The notes under the pieces are model-generated. The model saw only the letters and a list, made by a program, of their open reading frames with translations. It was not told where the DNA came from and did no database searches. The translations under genes were made by a program, and so were the position numbers. From Oscillospiraceae bacterium (GTDB taxonomy: Bacteria > Bacillota > Clostridia > Oscillospirales > Ruminococcaceae), in NCBI GenBank assembly GCA_016295145.1, contig JAEDLR010000006.1, positions 1 through 51,636 of the forward strand: a stretch of 51,636 bases of DNA, read 5' to 3'. Positions 40,011-48,538 of the stretch are shown one piece after another. The stretch's first letter is position 1. Every line of letters begins with the position of its first letter.

Positions 40011-42344
40011 ATGAACGAACAATTTGATCGCTGCGGTCTGCACAGCCTTTGGTACGATCAACCTGCTGTCACCTTTGAAGATGCGTTACCCGTGGGCGCG
40101 GGACGCTTTGGTGCCATGGTGTTTGGCGATCCGCGCAATGAGATGCTGAAGCTCAATGAGGATTCCGTATGGTCAGGGGGAAAACGCAACCGTCTGAATC
40201 CCAATGCACTGGAAGGCTTCCACGAGGTGCGTAAACTGGTAATGGAAGGAAAAATCGCTGAGGCAGAAACAGTGGCGTTTCAGAAAATGCAAGGTTGCTC
40301 ACCGAATATGCCCCACTATATGCCCCTGGGCAATCTTTCGCTGCACCTGCATCTGCCTGAAGGCGATATAAGCGATTACCGCCGCAACTTGGATTTAACC
40401 ACCGCCATACAGAAAACCGCGTTTACCATCGGTAATGGCGTTTACACAAGAAGCGTGTTCTGTTCTGCCCCTGCTCAGGTGATGGTAATCCATTTGCAAG
40501 CGGAAAACGCTCCGCCTTTTACCTGTGATATCACGCTGGACGGCAGAGATGATTATTTCGATGACAACCGCGTGAAACAGATCGAAAACGGTGCTGTGCT
40601 TTGCTTTACGGGCGGTACAGGCGGCAAAAACGGGATTCAGTTTGCGGCTGCCGTACAGGCAACTGCCACCGATGGTATGGTAACATCCTACGGCAACACA
40701 CTGTGCATCCAAAATGCAAGAGAGGCAACTGTTGTGTTGGGTATCCGCACAAGTTACTATCACCCGGATGCGGATCTGCTCTCCATGGCGCAATTGGACA
40801 CAGCGTTTGCACTCAGCCACGGATACGCTGCCCTCAAACAAGATCATCTTGCGGATTACAGTGCACTGTATGATCGCTGTGATATCTCCTTGGGCGCAGA
40901 GGATCAAGCGGCAAAGCAGCTTCCCACCGATGCATTACTGAATGCTGTGAAAAACGGCGACATGACGCATCGGGACGCGCTGATTGGTTTGTATTTCCGC
41001 TATGGCAGATATCTGATGATCGCTGCAAGCCGTGTGGGTTCTCTGCCGATGAATTTACAAGGCATCTGGAATCAGGATATGTGGCCTGCCTGGGGATGCC
41101 GCTTTACCATCAACATTAACACAGAGATGAATTACTGGCCCGCAGAGCAATGCGCCCTACAGGAATGCCATTTGCCGCTGTTTGATCTGATTGAAAAAAT
41201 GCGGCCCGATGGAAGACTGACAGCCAAAGAAATGTACGGTTGCGACGGCTTTTGCGCCCATCATAACACCGACTTGTGGGGCGACTGTGCGCCGCAGGAT
41301 TTGTGGATGCCTGCAACGCTCTGGCCAATGGGTGCCGCATGGCTTTGCTTGCATATCTATGAGCATTTCTGCTTTAGCGGTGATCTGGATTTTCTGCGCA
41401 AGAAGTATCCCACATTGCGTGAAGCGGCAGAATTCTTCACCGGTTTTCTGATGGAAATGCCCGATGGGCGGCTTGTTACCTGCCCCGGTGTGTCCCCGGA
41501 AAATACATACCGTCTGCCCAACGGAGAAAAGGGCAATCTGAGCATTGCCCCCAGCATGGATACACAGATCATCGGGGCATTATTTGATGCGGTCATTGCC
41601 TCCGCGGCATTGCTGGATACCGATCATGCCTTTGCAGAAAAATGTGCGCAGATGCGAGAGCGGCTGCCGAAACCTGCCATTGGGAAATACGGGCAGATTA
41701 TGGAATGGGCAGAGGATTATGACGAAGAAGAACCGGGACACCGCCACATTTCGCAGTTGTTTGCGCTGCACCCTGGGCATAGGATTACGCCACAGCATAC
41801 ACCCATGCTTGCCAGAGCCGCAGATGCCACACTCAACCGCAGATTGACCCACGGCGGCGGTCACACCGGCTGGAGCCGCGCTTGGATCGCCAATATGTAT
41901 GCAAGACTCCATAACGGCGAGGCAGCACTTTCCCATATGACACAACTGATGCAGCATTCCACTGCAAACAATCTCTTTGATATACATCCCCCATTCCAGA
42001 TAGATGGCAATTTTGGTGGTGCTGCTGCTGTTGCAGAATGTCTGATGCAATCCAATAACGATGGGATTCGGTTGCTGCCTGCCTGCCCCAGGGCATGGTC
42101 TGAGGGCGCATTTTACGGTATGCGTGCCTACGGCGGATTCACGGTATCCGCAAAATGGAAAAACGGCATCCTCTGCGCTGCACGGATTTTTTCTGAATGT
42201 GGCAATGTTTGCAGGATCCATTTGCCGCATAATGCCATTGTAACAACCGTTGGCGGAAGCAACATCGACACAACAAGAGAGGCGGACGGCACCACGGTAT
42301 TTGCAACAAAGCCACAATGTGCGTATCAGGTGGTGATGGAATGA
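40011..42344 (+). CDS. GH95 family glycoside hydrolase (alpha-L-fucosidase/galactosidase type)
   Basis: ATG 40011 is 6 bases after GGAG; 777 residues. The N-terminal GH95 domain shows WYDQPAVTFEDALPVGAGRFGAMV and LKLNEDSVWSGG. The (alpha/alpha)6 catalytic barrel has LPMNLQGIWNQDMWPAWGCRFT, NINTEMNYWPAEQC, GHRHISQLFALHPGH, GHTGWSRAWIANMYARL and FQIDGNFGGAAAVAECL. GH95 enzymes invert alpha-1,2-L-fucosyl or alpha-L-galactosyl bonds in plant or host glycans. No signal peptide is present, so it acts on imported oligosaccharides. It overlaps the GH26 gene by 4 bases (ATGA). Confidence 0.93.
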   Translation: MNEQFDRCGLHSLWYDQPAVTFEDALPVGAGRFGAMVFGDPRNEMLKLNEDSVWSGGKRNRLNPNALEGFHEVRKLVMEGKIAEAETVAFQKMQGCSPNMPHYMPLGNLSLHLHLPEGDISDYRRNLDLTTAIQKTAFTIGNGVYTRSVFCSAPAQVMVIHLQAENAPPFTCDITLDGRDDYFDDNRVKQIENGAVLCFTGGTGGKNGIQFAAAVQATATDGMVTSYGNTLCIQNAREATVVLGIRTSYYHPDADLLSMAQLDTAFALSHGYAALKQDHLADYSALYDRCDISLGAEDQAAKQLPTDALLNAVKNGDMTHRDALIGLYFRYGRYLMIAASRVGSLPMNLQGIWNQDMWPAWGCRFTININTEMNYWPAEQCALQECHLPLFDLIEKMRPDGRLTAKEMYGCDGFCAHHNTDLWGDCAPQDLWMPATLWPMGAAWLCLHIYEHFCFSGDLDFLRKKYPTLREAAEFFTGFLMEMPDGRLVTCPGVSPENTYRLPNGEKGNLSIAPSMDTQIIGALFDAVIASAALLDTDHAFAEKCAQMRERLPKPAIGKYGQIMEWAEDYDEEEPGHRHISQLFALHPGHRITPQHTPMLARAADATLNRRLTHGGGHTGWSRAWIANMYARLHNGEAALSHMTQLMQHSTANNLFDIHPPFQIDGNFGGAAAVAECLMQSNNDGIRLLPACPRAWSEGAFYGMRAYGGFTVSAKWKNGILCAARIFSECGNVCRIHLPHNAIVTTVGGSNIDTTREADGTTVFATKPQCAYQVVME

Positions 42345-43969
42345 ATCAGAATACGATACCAAGAGAACGAATTCTGCGCCGGATACTTGCCGTTGGAACA
42401 GCACTGCTGTTGCTTTTGTTCATTTTGTTTTTGCGACCCTCCCCCGAAGCGCAGTATCCCCCCGTGGGCTATCTGAATTATGAGCAGATTGTGCAAGGGT
42501 TGGGTGATGACTCCTTGGCTGCCGATGAACTGGAACCCGACCGTTACGCTGTGAATGTGCCCAGTGTTGAACACGCTACGGTAATGGCAAGCAAGGAGGC
42601 GGAGAGCGTCTACTCCGATGGGCGATTTGCGATTCTTACGGAACGCCCGGGGTATCGGGGCACCGGCTATGTGAAAGTGGCTGGGCGCAATATCGAATCG
42701 GCGTTTACCCTTCGTTGGGAGGTGCGTGCCACCCAGCATTATGATATCACCATTTGTATGGCTGCTGACCGGAAGGTCACCAATCGTTTGCGGATAAACG
42801 GTATGCCTGTCACGGATTTTACCTTGCAACCAAACGAACAATTTGTGCTGGTGACCTTTTACGGTATTTTTCTGGAAGAAGGCGAGGTTGAGATCTCCAT
42901 TGATACCGTAGACGGCGGTTTGTTTGTGGATTACTTTGAGATGACCAGTGAATCGACGGTAATGGATATTGATTTTGACATTGCTGATATGCCCTGTGAC
43001 CCCGATGCAACAGCAAAAACTGTTGCTATGTATCAATATCTCCATGATCATTGGAATGAGAATCTCATTACGGGGCAGTATGTTTCCGATGCAAGAAACC
43101 GTGAGCTGGCACTCATCTATGAGATGACCGGACAACTGCCGCTGATTCGCTTTTCTTCGTTGGGCGATGAGGACACCCTGGCGCAGATAGAGGCTGCTAT
43201 GGACTGGCATCTGTACACGGGAGGCTTTGTGGGGCTAATGTGGCACTGGAACGCACCGGGCAGCGATACCGTTTATGCGGAAGAAACCGATTTTTCTCTG
43301 ATGACCGTGCTGTACGGGGTCAGCGTAGAGCAGCTTGCCAAGGCATCGCCGCAAGAATTGCAACAAATGGCTGCGGACGGCAAGATATCCGGTGATTGCT
43401 TGCAGCTGATGGAGGATATTGATGCAATGGCGGCACATCTTGCGAAATTTGCCAATATGGATATCCCCATTTTGTGGCGACCGTTACATGAAGCAGGCGG
43501 CGGATGGTACTGGTGGGGCGCAGACGGCGCAAATGCATATCTGCAACTGTGGCTCCTGCTGTATAACCGCATGACAAAATATCATCAGTTGCACAATCTC
43601 ATCTGGCTATGGAACGGGCAAAGTGCCTCGTATATGGTACCGGGGGATACTTACGATATCGCTTCCGTGGATGTGTATCTTTCCCCGGATATGCCATACG
43701 GCAGCCGATATGAGCAGTTTATCTCGCTGGCGCGCATCACGGAGGGCAAAAAGATGCTTGGGCTCAGTGAGTGCAGCTCACTGCCCGATATTGAAATGCT
43801 CATGCTAGACCGCACCATATGGTCATTCTTCGGGCTGTGGTACGGTGATTATATCATGAAAAGCGATGGAACTTTTTCCGATTCGTATTATTCAAGTAGT
43901 GATTTGTATAATCTGTACAACTCAGACCGAACATTGTCCTTAAATGATTTTCGGTTAAGTATGCAATAA
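42341..43969 (+). CDS. Membrane-anchored GH26 beta-mannanase
   Basis: ATG 42341 overlaps the GH95 stop; 542 residues. An N-terminal membrane anchor (about 9-30, ILAVGTALLLLLFILFL) is followed by a CBM35-like beta-sandwich (about 40-210: GRFAILTERPGYRGTGYVKV, VEISIDTVDGGLFVDYFEM) and a GH26 barrel. The acid/base Glu is in WRPLHEAGGGWYWWG and the nucleophile Glu in LGLSECSSLPD. It should cut beta-1,4-mannan outside the cell. Unlike other fibre proteins in the window it carries no dockerin and stays on the membrane. Confidence 0.92.
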   Translation: MNQNTIPRERILRRILAVGTALLLLLFILFLRPSPEAQYPPVGYLNYEQIVQGLGDDSLAADELEPDRYAVNVPSVEHATVMASKEAESVYSDGRFAILTERPGYRGTGYVKVAGRNIESAFTLRWEVRATQHYDITICMAADRKVTNRLRINGMPVTDFTLQPNEQFVLVTFYGIFLEEGEVEISIDTVDGGLFVDYFEMTSESTVMDIDFDIADMPCDPDATAKTVAMYQYLHDHWNENLITGQYVSDARNRELALIYEMTGQLPLIRFSSLGDEDTLAQIEAAMDWHLYTGGFVGLMWHWNAPGSDTVYAEETDFSLMTVLYGVSVEQLAKASPQELQQMAADGKISGDCLQLMEDIDAMAAHLAKFANMDIPILWRPLHEAGGGWYWWGADGANAYLQLWLLLYNRMTKYHQLHNLIWLWNGQSASYMVPGDTYDIASVDVYLSPDMPYGSRYEQFISLARITEGKKMLGLSECSSLPDIEMLMLDRTIWSFFGLWYGDYIMKSDGTFSDSYYSSSDLYNLYNSDRTLSLNDFRLSMQ

Positions 43970-43973
43970 TCCC

Positions 43974-44002
43974 TTGCAATAGTCAATGAATTATGGTATA
44001 AT
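43974..44002 (+). promoter_or_regulatory. Promoter of the GH130 gene
   Basis: TTGCAA (43974-43979), 17-base spacer, TATAAT (43997-44002), starting 5 bases past the GH26 stop. Confidence 0.8.
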
Positions 44003-44053
44003 TCAACTGTAAGCCGAAGGGAAAACCTCGGCAGAAAGGCGGTACTGATTACC

Positions 44054-45043
44054 ATGAAAACCAAGATTATCAACGGTGTTTCCATTCCTAATCTCCCTTG
44101 GCAGGAAAAGCCTGCCGATTGCAAGGATGTGATCTGGCGTTATGCGCAGAATCCTGTCATTCAGCGTGATATCTTTCCCACCTCCAACAGCGTATTCAAC
44201 AGCGCAGTGGTTCCCTTTGAGGGCGGCTTTGCAGGTGTGTTCCGCGTAGATGACCGTTCCCGTAATATGCAGCTCCACGCAGGCTTCTCCAAGGACGGTT
44301 TGCACTGGGATATCAATCCTGAGCGCATCCACTTCGAGACCGATATCCCCGAAATGGCAGAGTTCCAGTATGGTTATGACCCCCGCGTCTGTTTCATCGA
44401 GGATCGTTTCTACATCACTTGGTGTAATGCATACGGCTGGAAGCCTACCATCGGTCTGGCATATACCTTCGATTTCAAGACCTTCCATCAGCTTGAGAAC
44501 GCCTACCTGCCCTTCAACCGCAACGGCGTGCTGTTCCCCCGCAAGATCGGCGGCAATTACATGATGATGAGCCGTCCTTCCGACAGCGGTCACACGCCGT
44601 TTGGTGATATCTATGTTTCGCAGTCCCCTGATCTGACCTACTGGGGCAAGCATCGTCACATGATGGGGCCTTCCAGGGGTTGGGAAGCAACCAAGATCGG
44701 CGCAGGTCCTATCCCCATTGAGACCGAGCGCGGCTGGCTAATTTTTTACCATGGCGTACTGACATCCTGCAACGGCTATGTTTACAGCTTCTCCGCTGCA
44801 CTGCTGGATAAAGATCAGCCGTGGAAGGTACTCAAACGCGGCAGAGATTACCTCATCAGCCCGCAGACCATCTACGAGTGCGTCGGTGATGTGCCCAATG
44901 TCACATTCCCCTGCGCAAATCTGGTAGATGCCGATACCGGACGCATTGCCATCTACTACGGCTGCGCAGATACGGTAACCAGCCTGTGCTTCACCACTGT
45001 GGATGATGTACTGGATTGGCTGGACAACAACTCTCAGGTTTGA
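44054..45043 (+). CDS. GH130 beta-1,4-mannooligosaccharide phosphorylase
   Basis: ATG 44054, 329 residues. GH130 five-blade propeller motifs are present: NPVIQRDIFPTSNSVFNSAVV, FRVDDRSRNMQLH, YGYDPRVCFIEDRFYITW, FNRNGVLFPRKI, GAGPIPIETERGWLIFYHG, and YYGCADTVTSLCFTT at the end. The catalytic Asp is probably in YGYDPRV. These enzymes split mannosyl bonds with phosphate and give mannose 1-phosphate, saving ATP. Length and motifs fit the type that works on longer mannooligosaccharides. It is cytoplasmic and has its own promoter, next to the GH26 gene that would supply its substrate. Confidence 0.93.
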   Translation: MKTKIINGVSIPNLPWQEKPADCKDVIWRYAQNPVIQRDIFPTSNSVFNSAVVPFEGGFAGVFRVDDRSRNMQLHAGFSKDGLHWDINPERIHFETDIPEMAEFQYGYDPRVCFIEDRFYITWCNAYGWKPTIGLAYTFDFKTFHQLENAYLPFNRNGVLFPRKIGGNYMMMSRPSDSGHTPFGDIYVSQSPDLTYWGKHRHMMGPSRGWEATKIGAGPIPIETERGWLIFYHGVLTSCNGYVYSFSAALLDKDQPWKVLKRGRDYLISPQTIYECVGDVPNVTFPCANLVDADTGRIAIYYGCADTVTSLCFTTVDDVLDWLDNNSQV

Positions 45044-45060
45044 GCTGTACCATTACACCC

Positions 45061-45096
45061 AAAGGCTCATGCAGTGAATGCTGTGTGAGCCTTTTT
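45061..45096 (+). terminator. Terminator of the GH130 gene
   Basis: AAAGGCTCA (45061-45069) pairs with TGAGCCTTT (45086-45094), followed by TT. A second perfect 13-bp hairpin TTTTTGTATGCAT / ATGCATACAAAAA follows at 45092-45122. Confidence 0.85.
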
Positions 45097-45117
45097 GTAT
45101 GCATGATGAATGCATAC

Positions 45118-45162
45118 AAAAAACGCTTCCCTCCCGATGATCTATCACGGGACTGGAAGCGT
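45118..45162 (-). terminator. Terminator of the AraC regulator gene
   Basis: ACGCTTCC (45123-45130) pairs with GGAAGCGT (45155-45162), with an inner CCCG/CGGG pair; the minus strand then reads six T. Confidence 0.85.
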
Positions 45163-45174
45163 ATATATGGGAAG

Positions 45175-46017
45175 TCATTCATCTGCACTTGCAACTTCAT
45201 CATTCTCATCGGCAGCGGATGCGTCTGTTTCCCGGTACGTTTTGCGGTACTGTGCGGGAGTCATATCATAAGCAGCTTTAAATTGCCGCAGGAAATAGGG
45301 CATACCGTGATAGCCGATGATGGAAGCAATATCCGACAGCGATAAATCAGAGACGCGCAGCAATTCTGCTGCCTTTTCCAGACGGCTGTGGATGATATCT
45401 TTATTAATGCTCACGCCGAATGTATCCGTATACAGATGCTGGAAGCGTGATCGGCTCAGGGAGAGTTCCTTTGCCATCTCATCAATGGACCAGTCTCGCC
45501 CCGGCCAGCGGTAAATGGATTCCCGCATCCAGAGCAATTCTTCAAAGTACCGTCCTTCGGTTACATTGCTGGGATCAAAACGAGCTGCGATTTTCTCGCT
45601 CATTTTATAGAGCATCAGCCGAAAATAGAGATCCACCGACTCTTTGCGATGGGGATTCCCCGAATAATGCTCAAAACACATATTGCGCGCGATGGATGAA
45701 ATATCTGCAACATCGGCAACGGAAACCGGCTCGTTGAGGGGCAATTCCAGTTGTTTCATCAAAAGGATCTCATCATCGTCGGGCCAGAAATGGATCCAGT
45801 CATCGTAGTACACATCGCAATCAGGGCAGTAATACTGCGGAAAATTTGAGGTGTAGATGATAAATGACTGAGACGGCATTTTGCGCGTTTCGCCGTTGAT
45901 GCGGAAAATCGCAGGGGTTTTCACCACAAGAATGAGCCAGTCCCCTGCACCGTTTGGCCGATCAATATAAAAATTACGGTCATGCTTGTGATTATAACCA
46001 ATCTCATCCATGCGCAT
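45175..46017 (-). CDS. AraC family transcriptional regulator
   Basis: ATG 46017 is 7 bases from GGAGGT; 280 residues. The N-terminal about 165 residues form a cupin-like sensor domain (GAGDWLILVVKTPAIFRING, FIIYTSNFPQYYCP). The C-terminal about 100 residues hold two helix-turn-helix units: IDEMAKELSLSRSRFQHLYTDTFG and LSLSDIASIIGYHGMPYFLRQFKAAYDMTPAQYRKTYR. It faces the GH130 gene tail to tail and is the only regulator beside the mannan genes, so control of those genes by a mannoside is a fair inference. Confidence 0.92.
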   Translation of the reverse strand: MRMDEIGYNHKHDRNFYIDRPNGAGDWLILVVKTPAIFRINGETRKMPSQSFIIYTSNFPQYYCPDCDVYYDDWIHFWPDDDEILLMKQLELPLNEPVSVADVADISSIARNMCFEHYSGNPHRKESVDLYFRLMLYKMSEKIAARFDPSNVTEGRYFEELLWMRESIYRWPGRDWSIDEMAKELSLSRSRFQHLYTDTFGVSINKDIIHSRLEKAAELLRVSDLSLSDIASIIGYHGMPYFLRQFKAAYDMTPAQYRKTYRETDASAADENDEVASADE

Positions 46018-46046
46018 AGCCGACACCTCCAATCTGAATTGTATAT

Positions 46047-46075
46047 ATTGTAGCATATTTTGTGCGATTTGTCAA
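46047..46075 (-). promoter_or_regulatory. Promoter of the AraC regulator gene
   Basis: Minus strand TTGACA (46075-46070), 17-base spacer, TACAAT (46052-46047). Confidence 0.82.
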
Positions 46076-46128
46076 ATCGAATCTCCGTGTCAATACAAAA
46101 ATATTTTTGCCTTTCTGGGATTTTCCTC

Positions 46129-46157
46129 TTGACAAATCTTTTCAGATATGGTATAAT
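46129..46157 (+). promoter_or_regulatory. Promoter of tRNA-Trp
   Basis: TTGACA (46129-46134), 17-base spacer, TATAAT (46152-46157), 11 bases before the tRNA. Confidence 0.9.
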
Positions 46158-46168
46158 ATACGAGTCTT

Positions 46169-46244
46169 AGGGGTATAGCTCAGCTGGTAGAGCAACGGAC
46201 TCCAAATCCGTGTGCCGAGGGTTCGATTCCTTCTGCCCCTGCCA
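46169..46244 (+). tRNA. tRNA-Trp (anticodon CCA)
   Basis: A full cloverleaf: acceptor stem AGGGGTA pairs with TGCCCCT, D-arm GCTCAGCTGGTAGAGC, anticodon loop CTCCAAA with CCA at 46202-46204, T-arm with GGTTCGATTCC, then discriminator G and encoded CCA end. The CCA anticodon reads UGG, so tryptophan. It has its own consensus promoter and terminator. Confidence 0.96.
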
Positions 46245-46276
46245 TGTATATGTGACGGAATCAATCACATACGATA

Positions 46277-46314
46277 GAAAAGTGGATAGCAGCGATGCTA
46301 TCCACTTTTCTTTT
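46277..46314 (+). terminator. Terminator of tRNA-Trp
   Basis: GAAAAGTGGATAGCA and TGCTATCCACTTTTC form a perfect 15-bp stem with a GCGA loop, followed by TTTT. Confidence 0.9.
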
Positions 46315-46338
46315 ATGTACTCTTTGTGACGCAACCTT

Positions 46339-46977
46339 TCATTGCATAACCGAAAGTTTCCCTTCCTCCATGAAGTAAACCACATCACACAAGCAGGAAA
46401 TATCCTCTTTATTATGGCTTGCCAGCAAAACAATTGCGCCTTGTGCAGCCGCAGCTTTAATGTCATCACGAATGCGCGCCACACTGGCTTCATCCAATGC
46501 ATTTGTCGGCTCATCCAGCATCAGTAATTCGGGTTTCTCCATAAATGTTTGTGCTAAGGTGATTTTCTGCTTCATGCCAAGAGAATACTTCCGAATGGGT
46601 CTGTTATCATCGGGATCCAGCCCTACCCTTACAATTGCCTCGCGAATATCCGCATCCGTGATTCGTTTTTGAATCCCGGCTAATAATTTCAAGTTCTGGA
46701 AACCAGTAAACTCGGGATACAGACCGATATTCTCAATGAGCAAACCCAAGCGCGGGATATAGTCAATCTCTCGATACAGCTGTTTACCGTTCCAACGGAT
46801 TGCCCCCGATGTCGGGCGCACCATGCCGGAGATACTCCGGATCAGCATGGTTTTTCCCGAGCCATTTCTGCCTACCAAACCGTAGATTTTTCCGCTTTCC
46901 AGGCTGAGGCTCACGTGATCGAGAACTGTATGGCCCTGTAGGGTTTTGGTTACCTGATCTAAAACCAATGTATTCAT
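46339..46977 (-). CDS. ABC transporter ATP-binding protein (last gene of the secreted-protein operon)
   Basis: ATG 46977 is 8 bases from AAGGA; ATG 46983 is only 2 bases away and is less likely. The 212 residues show Walker A GRNGSGKT, signature region KYSLGMKQKITLAQ (the LGMKQ form common in lantibiotic-immunity and BcrA-type exporters), Walker B LLMLDEPTNALD and the switch His in LLASHNKED. It would power the permeases encoded upstream on the same strand. The order in the operon is secreted protein, membrane protein, permease, membrane protein, permease, ATPase. Confidence 0.92.
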   Translation of the reverse strand: MNTLVLDQVTKTLQGHTVLDHVSLSLESGKIYGLVGRNGSGKTMLIRSISGMVRPTSGAIRWNGKQLYREIDYIPRLGLLIENIGLYPEFTGFQNLKLLAGIQKRITDADIREAIVRVGLDPDDNRPIRKYSLGMKQKITLAQTFMEKPELLMLDEPTNALDEASVARIRDDIKAAAAQGAIVLLASHNKEDISCLCDVVYFMEEGKLSVMQ

Positions 46978-47001
46978 TGTCATATTCCTTCCTATATCAT
47001 C

Positions 47002-47802
47002 TTATATTGCTTCCTGATCGGTCAGCCCTAAGTCGCATCGTTTTACCAAAGCCATTCCGATTCCAATCAGAATGCCGCTGTGCAATACAACGGAAGCCAA
47101 CATCCATCCGATGGATGCGATGTGCGATAAGCCCAAATAGGCCGCTGTATATACACTTGTTATGGAATACCACGCCAGATTCGGCTTACTCCAGAACAGA
47201 TAAGTCGGCACGAGCATCATAGAGAGGCACCATAGTGCAGAACTGCTCAGGAAGCCTATGGCAGAGCCGTACAACAGGGATATCAGGCTTTGCAGCAGGG
47301 CGAAGGAAAAGCAGATACCGCAAACGGAAATCCAGATGCGGGCGACAGATGAAGCCAGTGCCGATAAGGGCAATGCTTTCATCTGTGGCCATAAAAACGC
47401 CAGTAGCTCCGCGATATATATGGTGGCTGTTGCACAGGCATACAACATAAGCTGCAGACATCTGCCCAGATACCGCTTTTTACGACTTTTCAGACGGCAG
47501 ATGACATAAACCTGATCGCCGGTCCAATCCCAATAAACAAGGGAGCCGAAAAAGCACAGAAATGCCCATAATGGAAGGCCTTTCATGATGGAAGTGGAAA
47601 AGGTCACATCCCATGAAACAGGATCTTCGCAGCCCAGCATCCAGTTCATCATTAGAAGGGGCAGCTCCTCCGCCAGAAAGGGTTCTGTGGGGACTTCCCG
47701 CCCATTAATCAGGAAAACGATTGCAGTGACTGCCGCAATCACGACCATGGAAACAATTCTGCGCAGTGCAATATTGTTTGGCAAAAACGAACGCTGCTTC
47801 AT
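47002..47802 (-). CDS. ABC-2-type membrane permease
   Basis: ATG 47802, 266 residues, ribosome site GAAGGA. About six hydrophobic helices are seen: IVSMVVIAAVTAIVFLI, GLPLWAFLCFFGSLVYW, LMLYACATATIYIAELLAFL, ICFSFALLQSLISLLYG, ALWCLSMMLVPTYLFW, and IGWMLASVVLHSGILIGIGM. No close family name can be given; the layout fits the membrane part of an ABC exporter. It overlaps the upstream membrane-anchored protein gene by 4 bases and precedes the ATPase gene by 24. Confidence 0.75.
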   Translation of the reverse strand: MKQRSFLPNNIALRRIVSMVVIAAVTAIVFLINGREVPTEPFLAEELPLLMMNWMLGCEDPVSWDVTFSTSIMKGLPLWAFLCFFGSLVYWDWTGDQVYVICRLKSRKKRYLGRCLQLMLYACATATIYIAELLAFLWPQMKALPLSALASSVARIWISVCGICFSFALLQSLISLLYGSAIGFLSSSALWCLSMMLVPTYLFWSKPNLAWYSITSVYTAAYLGLSHIASIGWMLASVVLHSGILIGIGMALVKRCDLGLTDQEAI

Positions 47803-48518
47803 GTGGTCACATCCTTCGGAGAAATACCGTAGTAGTCAAACATATCCTGCTTTGCCTGATAGTAAGCATCCACCGTTTCCTGCTTGCAATAAAACACCTC
47901 ATTTTCGGGGCAATCACTGTATACATAATGGGGGCTGTCAATCAGGCGGTTTTCTGTGTCTTGCAAATCATAGCAGAAGTTCGAAATCGTATATTGCGTA
48001 ACCTTCCCTCCCGGCAAAGGATAGACAAAAACTGCCATCAGATAGGTATGCCCCTTTTTGAGATAATTCAGGTTGGTATTCTGAAACCACAAGCCCTTTC
48101 CTTTACGATCTTCTGCTGAGCTGGCAGAAATCCGTGACTGCACCTCACTGACCATTTGAATGTTCTGCCCTTCCAGAGCAGTATCACCCTCCAGTACCTG
48201 CTTGATTTCCATGGGATATAGGGTACAACCACTGGCGTAGCGGTTTTCTCCCTTGGATTCGGCAAGTACTACCATGTATTCATGTCCAAAACGATCAGAT
48301 GATTTTTGTAACACTGCCCGTTGCTCCTCGGCAGTTCTGACCAATCTTGCATCGGCATCTTCATTATAATAAAACCGCAGACTTGCCGGCAGGGCGGCGA
48401 CTGCGGTTTCATCCCCTGTCACCAAAATCCCGTAATCATCCACATTGTTGCGCACAAGTAAAAGCGACACCACACCAAGCACAACGATGATCGCTTGAAG
48501 AAAGAAAAATTTTCGCAT
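47799..48518 (-). CDS. Membrane-anchored protein, paralogue B of a duplicated pair
   Basis: ATG 48518 follows AAAGGAG; 239 residues. One N-terminal membrane anchor (QAIIVVLGVVSLLLV, about 8-22) carries an outside domain with DYGILVTGDETAVAALPASL, CTLYPMEIKQVLEGD, YLKKGHTYLMAVFVYPLPGG and VYSDCPENEVFYCKQE. The VLEGD...G...YL pattern is seen in many small secreted proteins of Firmicutes, but the family is unnamed to me. The product at 49460-50164 is its close copy. Both lie between permease genes, so they are probably parts of the exporter or protect the cell from the exported product. Confidence 0.7.
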   Translation of the reverse strand: MRKFFFLQAIIVVLGVVSLLLVRNNVDDYGILVTGDETAVAALPASLRFYYNEDADARLVRTAEEQRAVLQKSSDRFGHEYMVVLAESKGENRYASGCTLYPMEIKQVLEGDTALEGQNIQMVSEVQSRISASSAEDRKGKGLWFQNTNLNYLKKGHTYLMAVFVYPLPGGKVTQYTISNFCYDLQDTENRLIDSPHYVYSDCPENEVFYCKQETVDAYYQAKQDMFDYYGISPKDVTT

Positions 48519-48538
48519 AAAGACGCTCCTTTCCGGTG

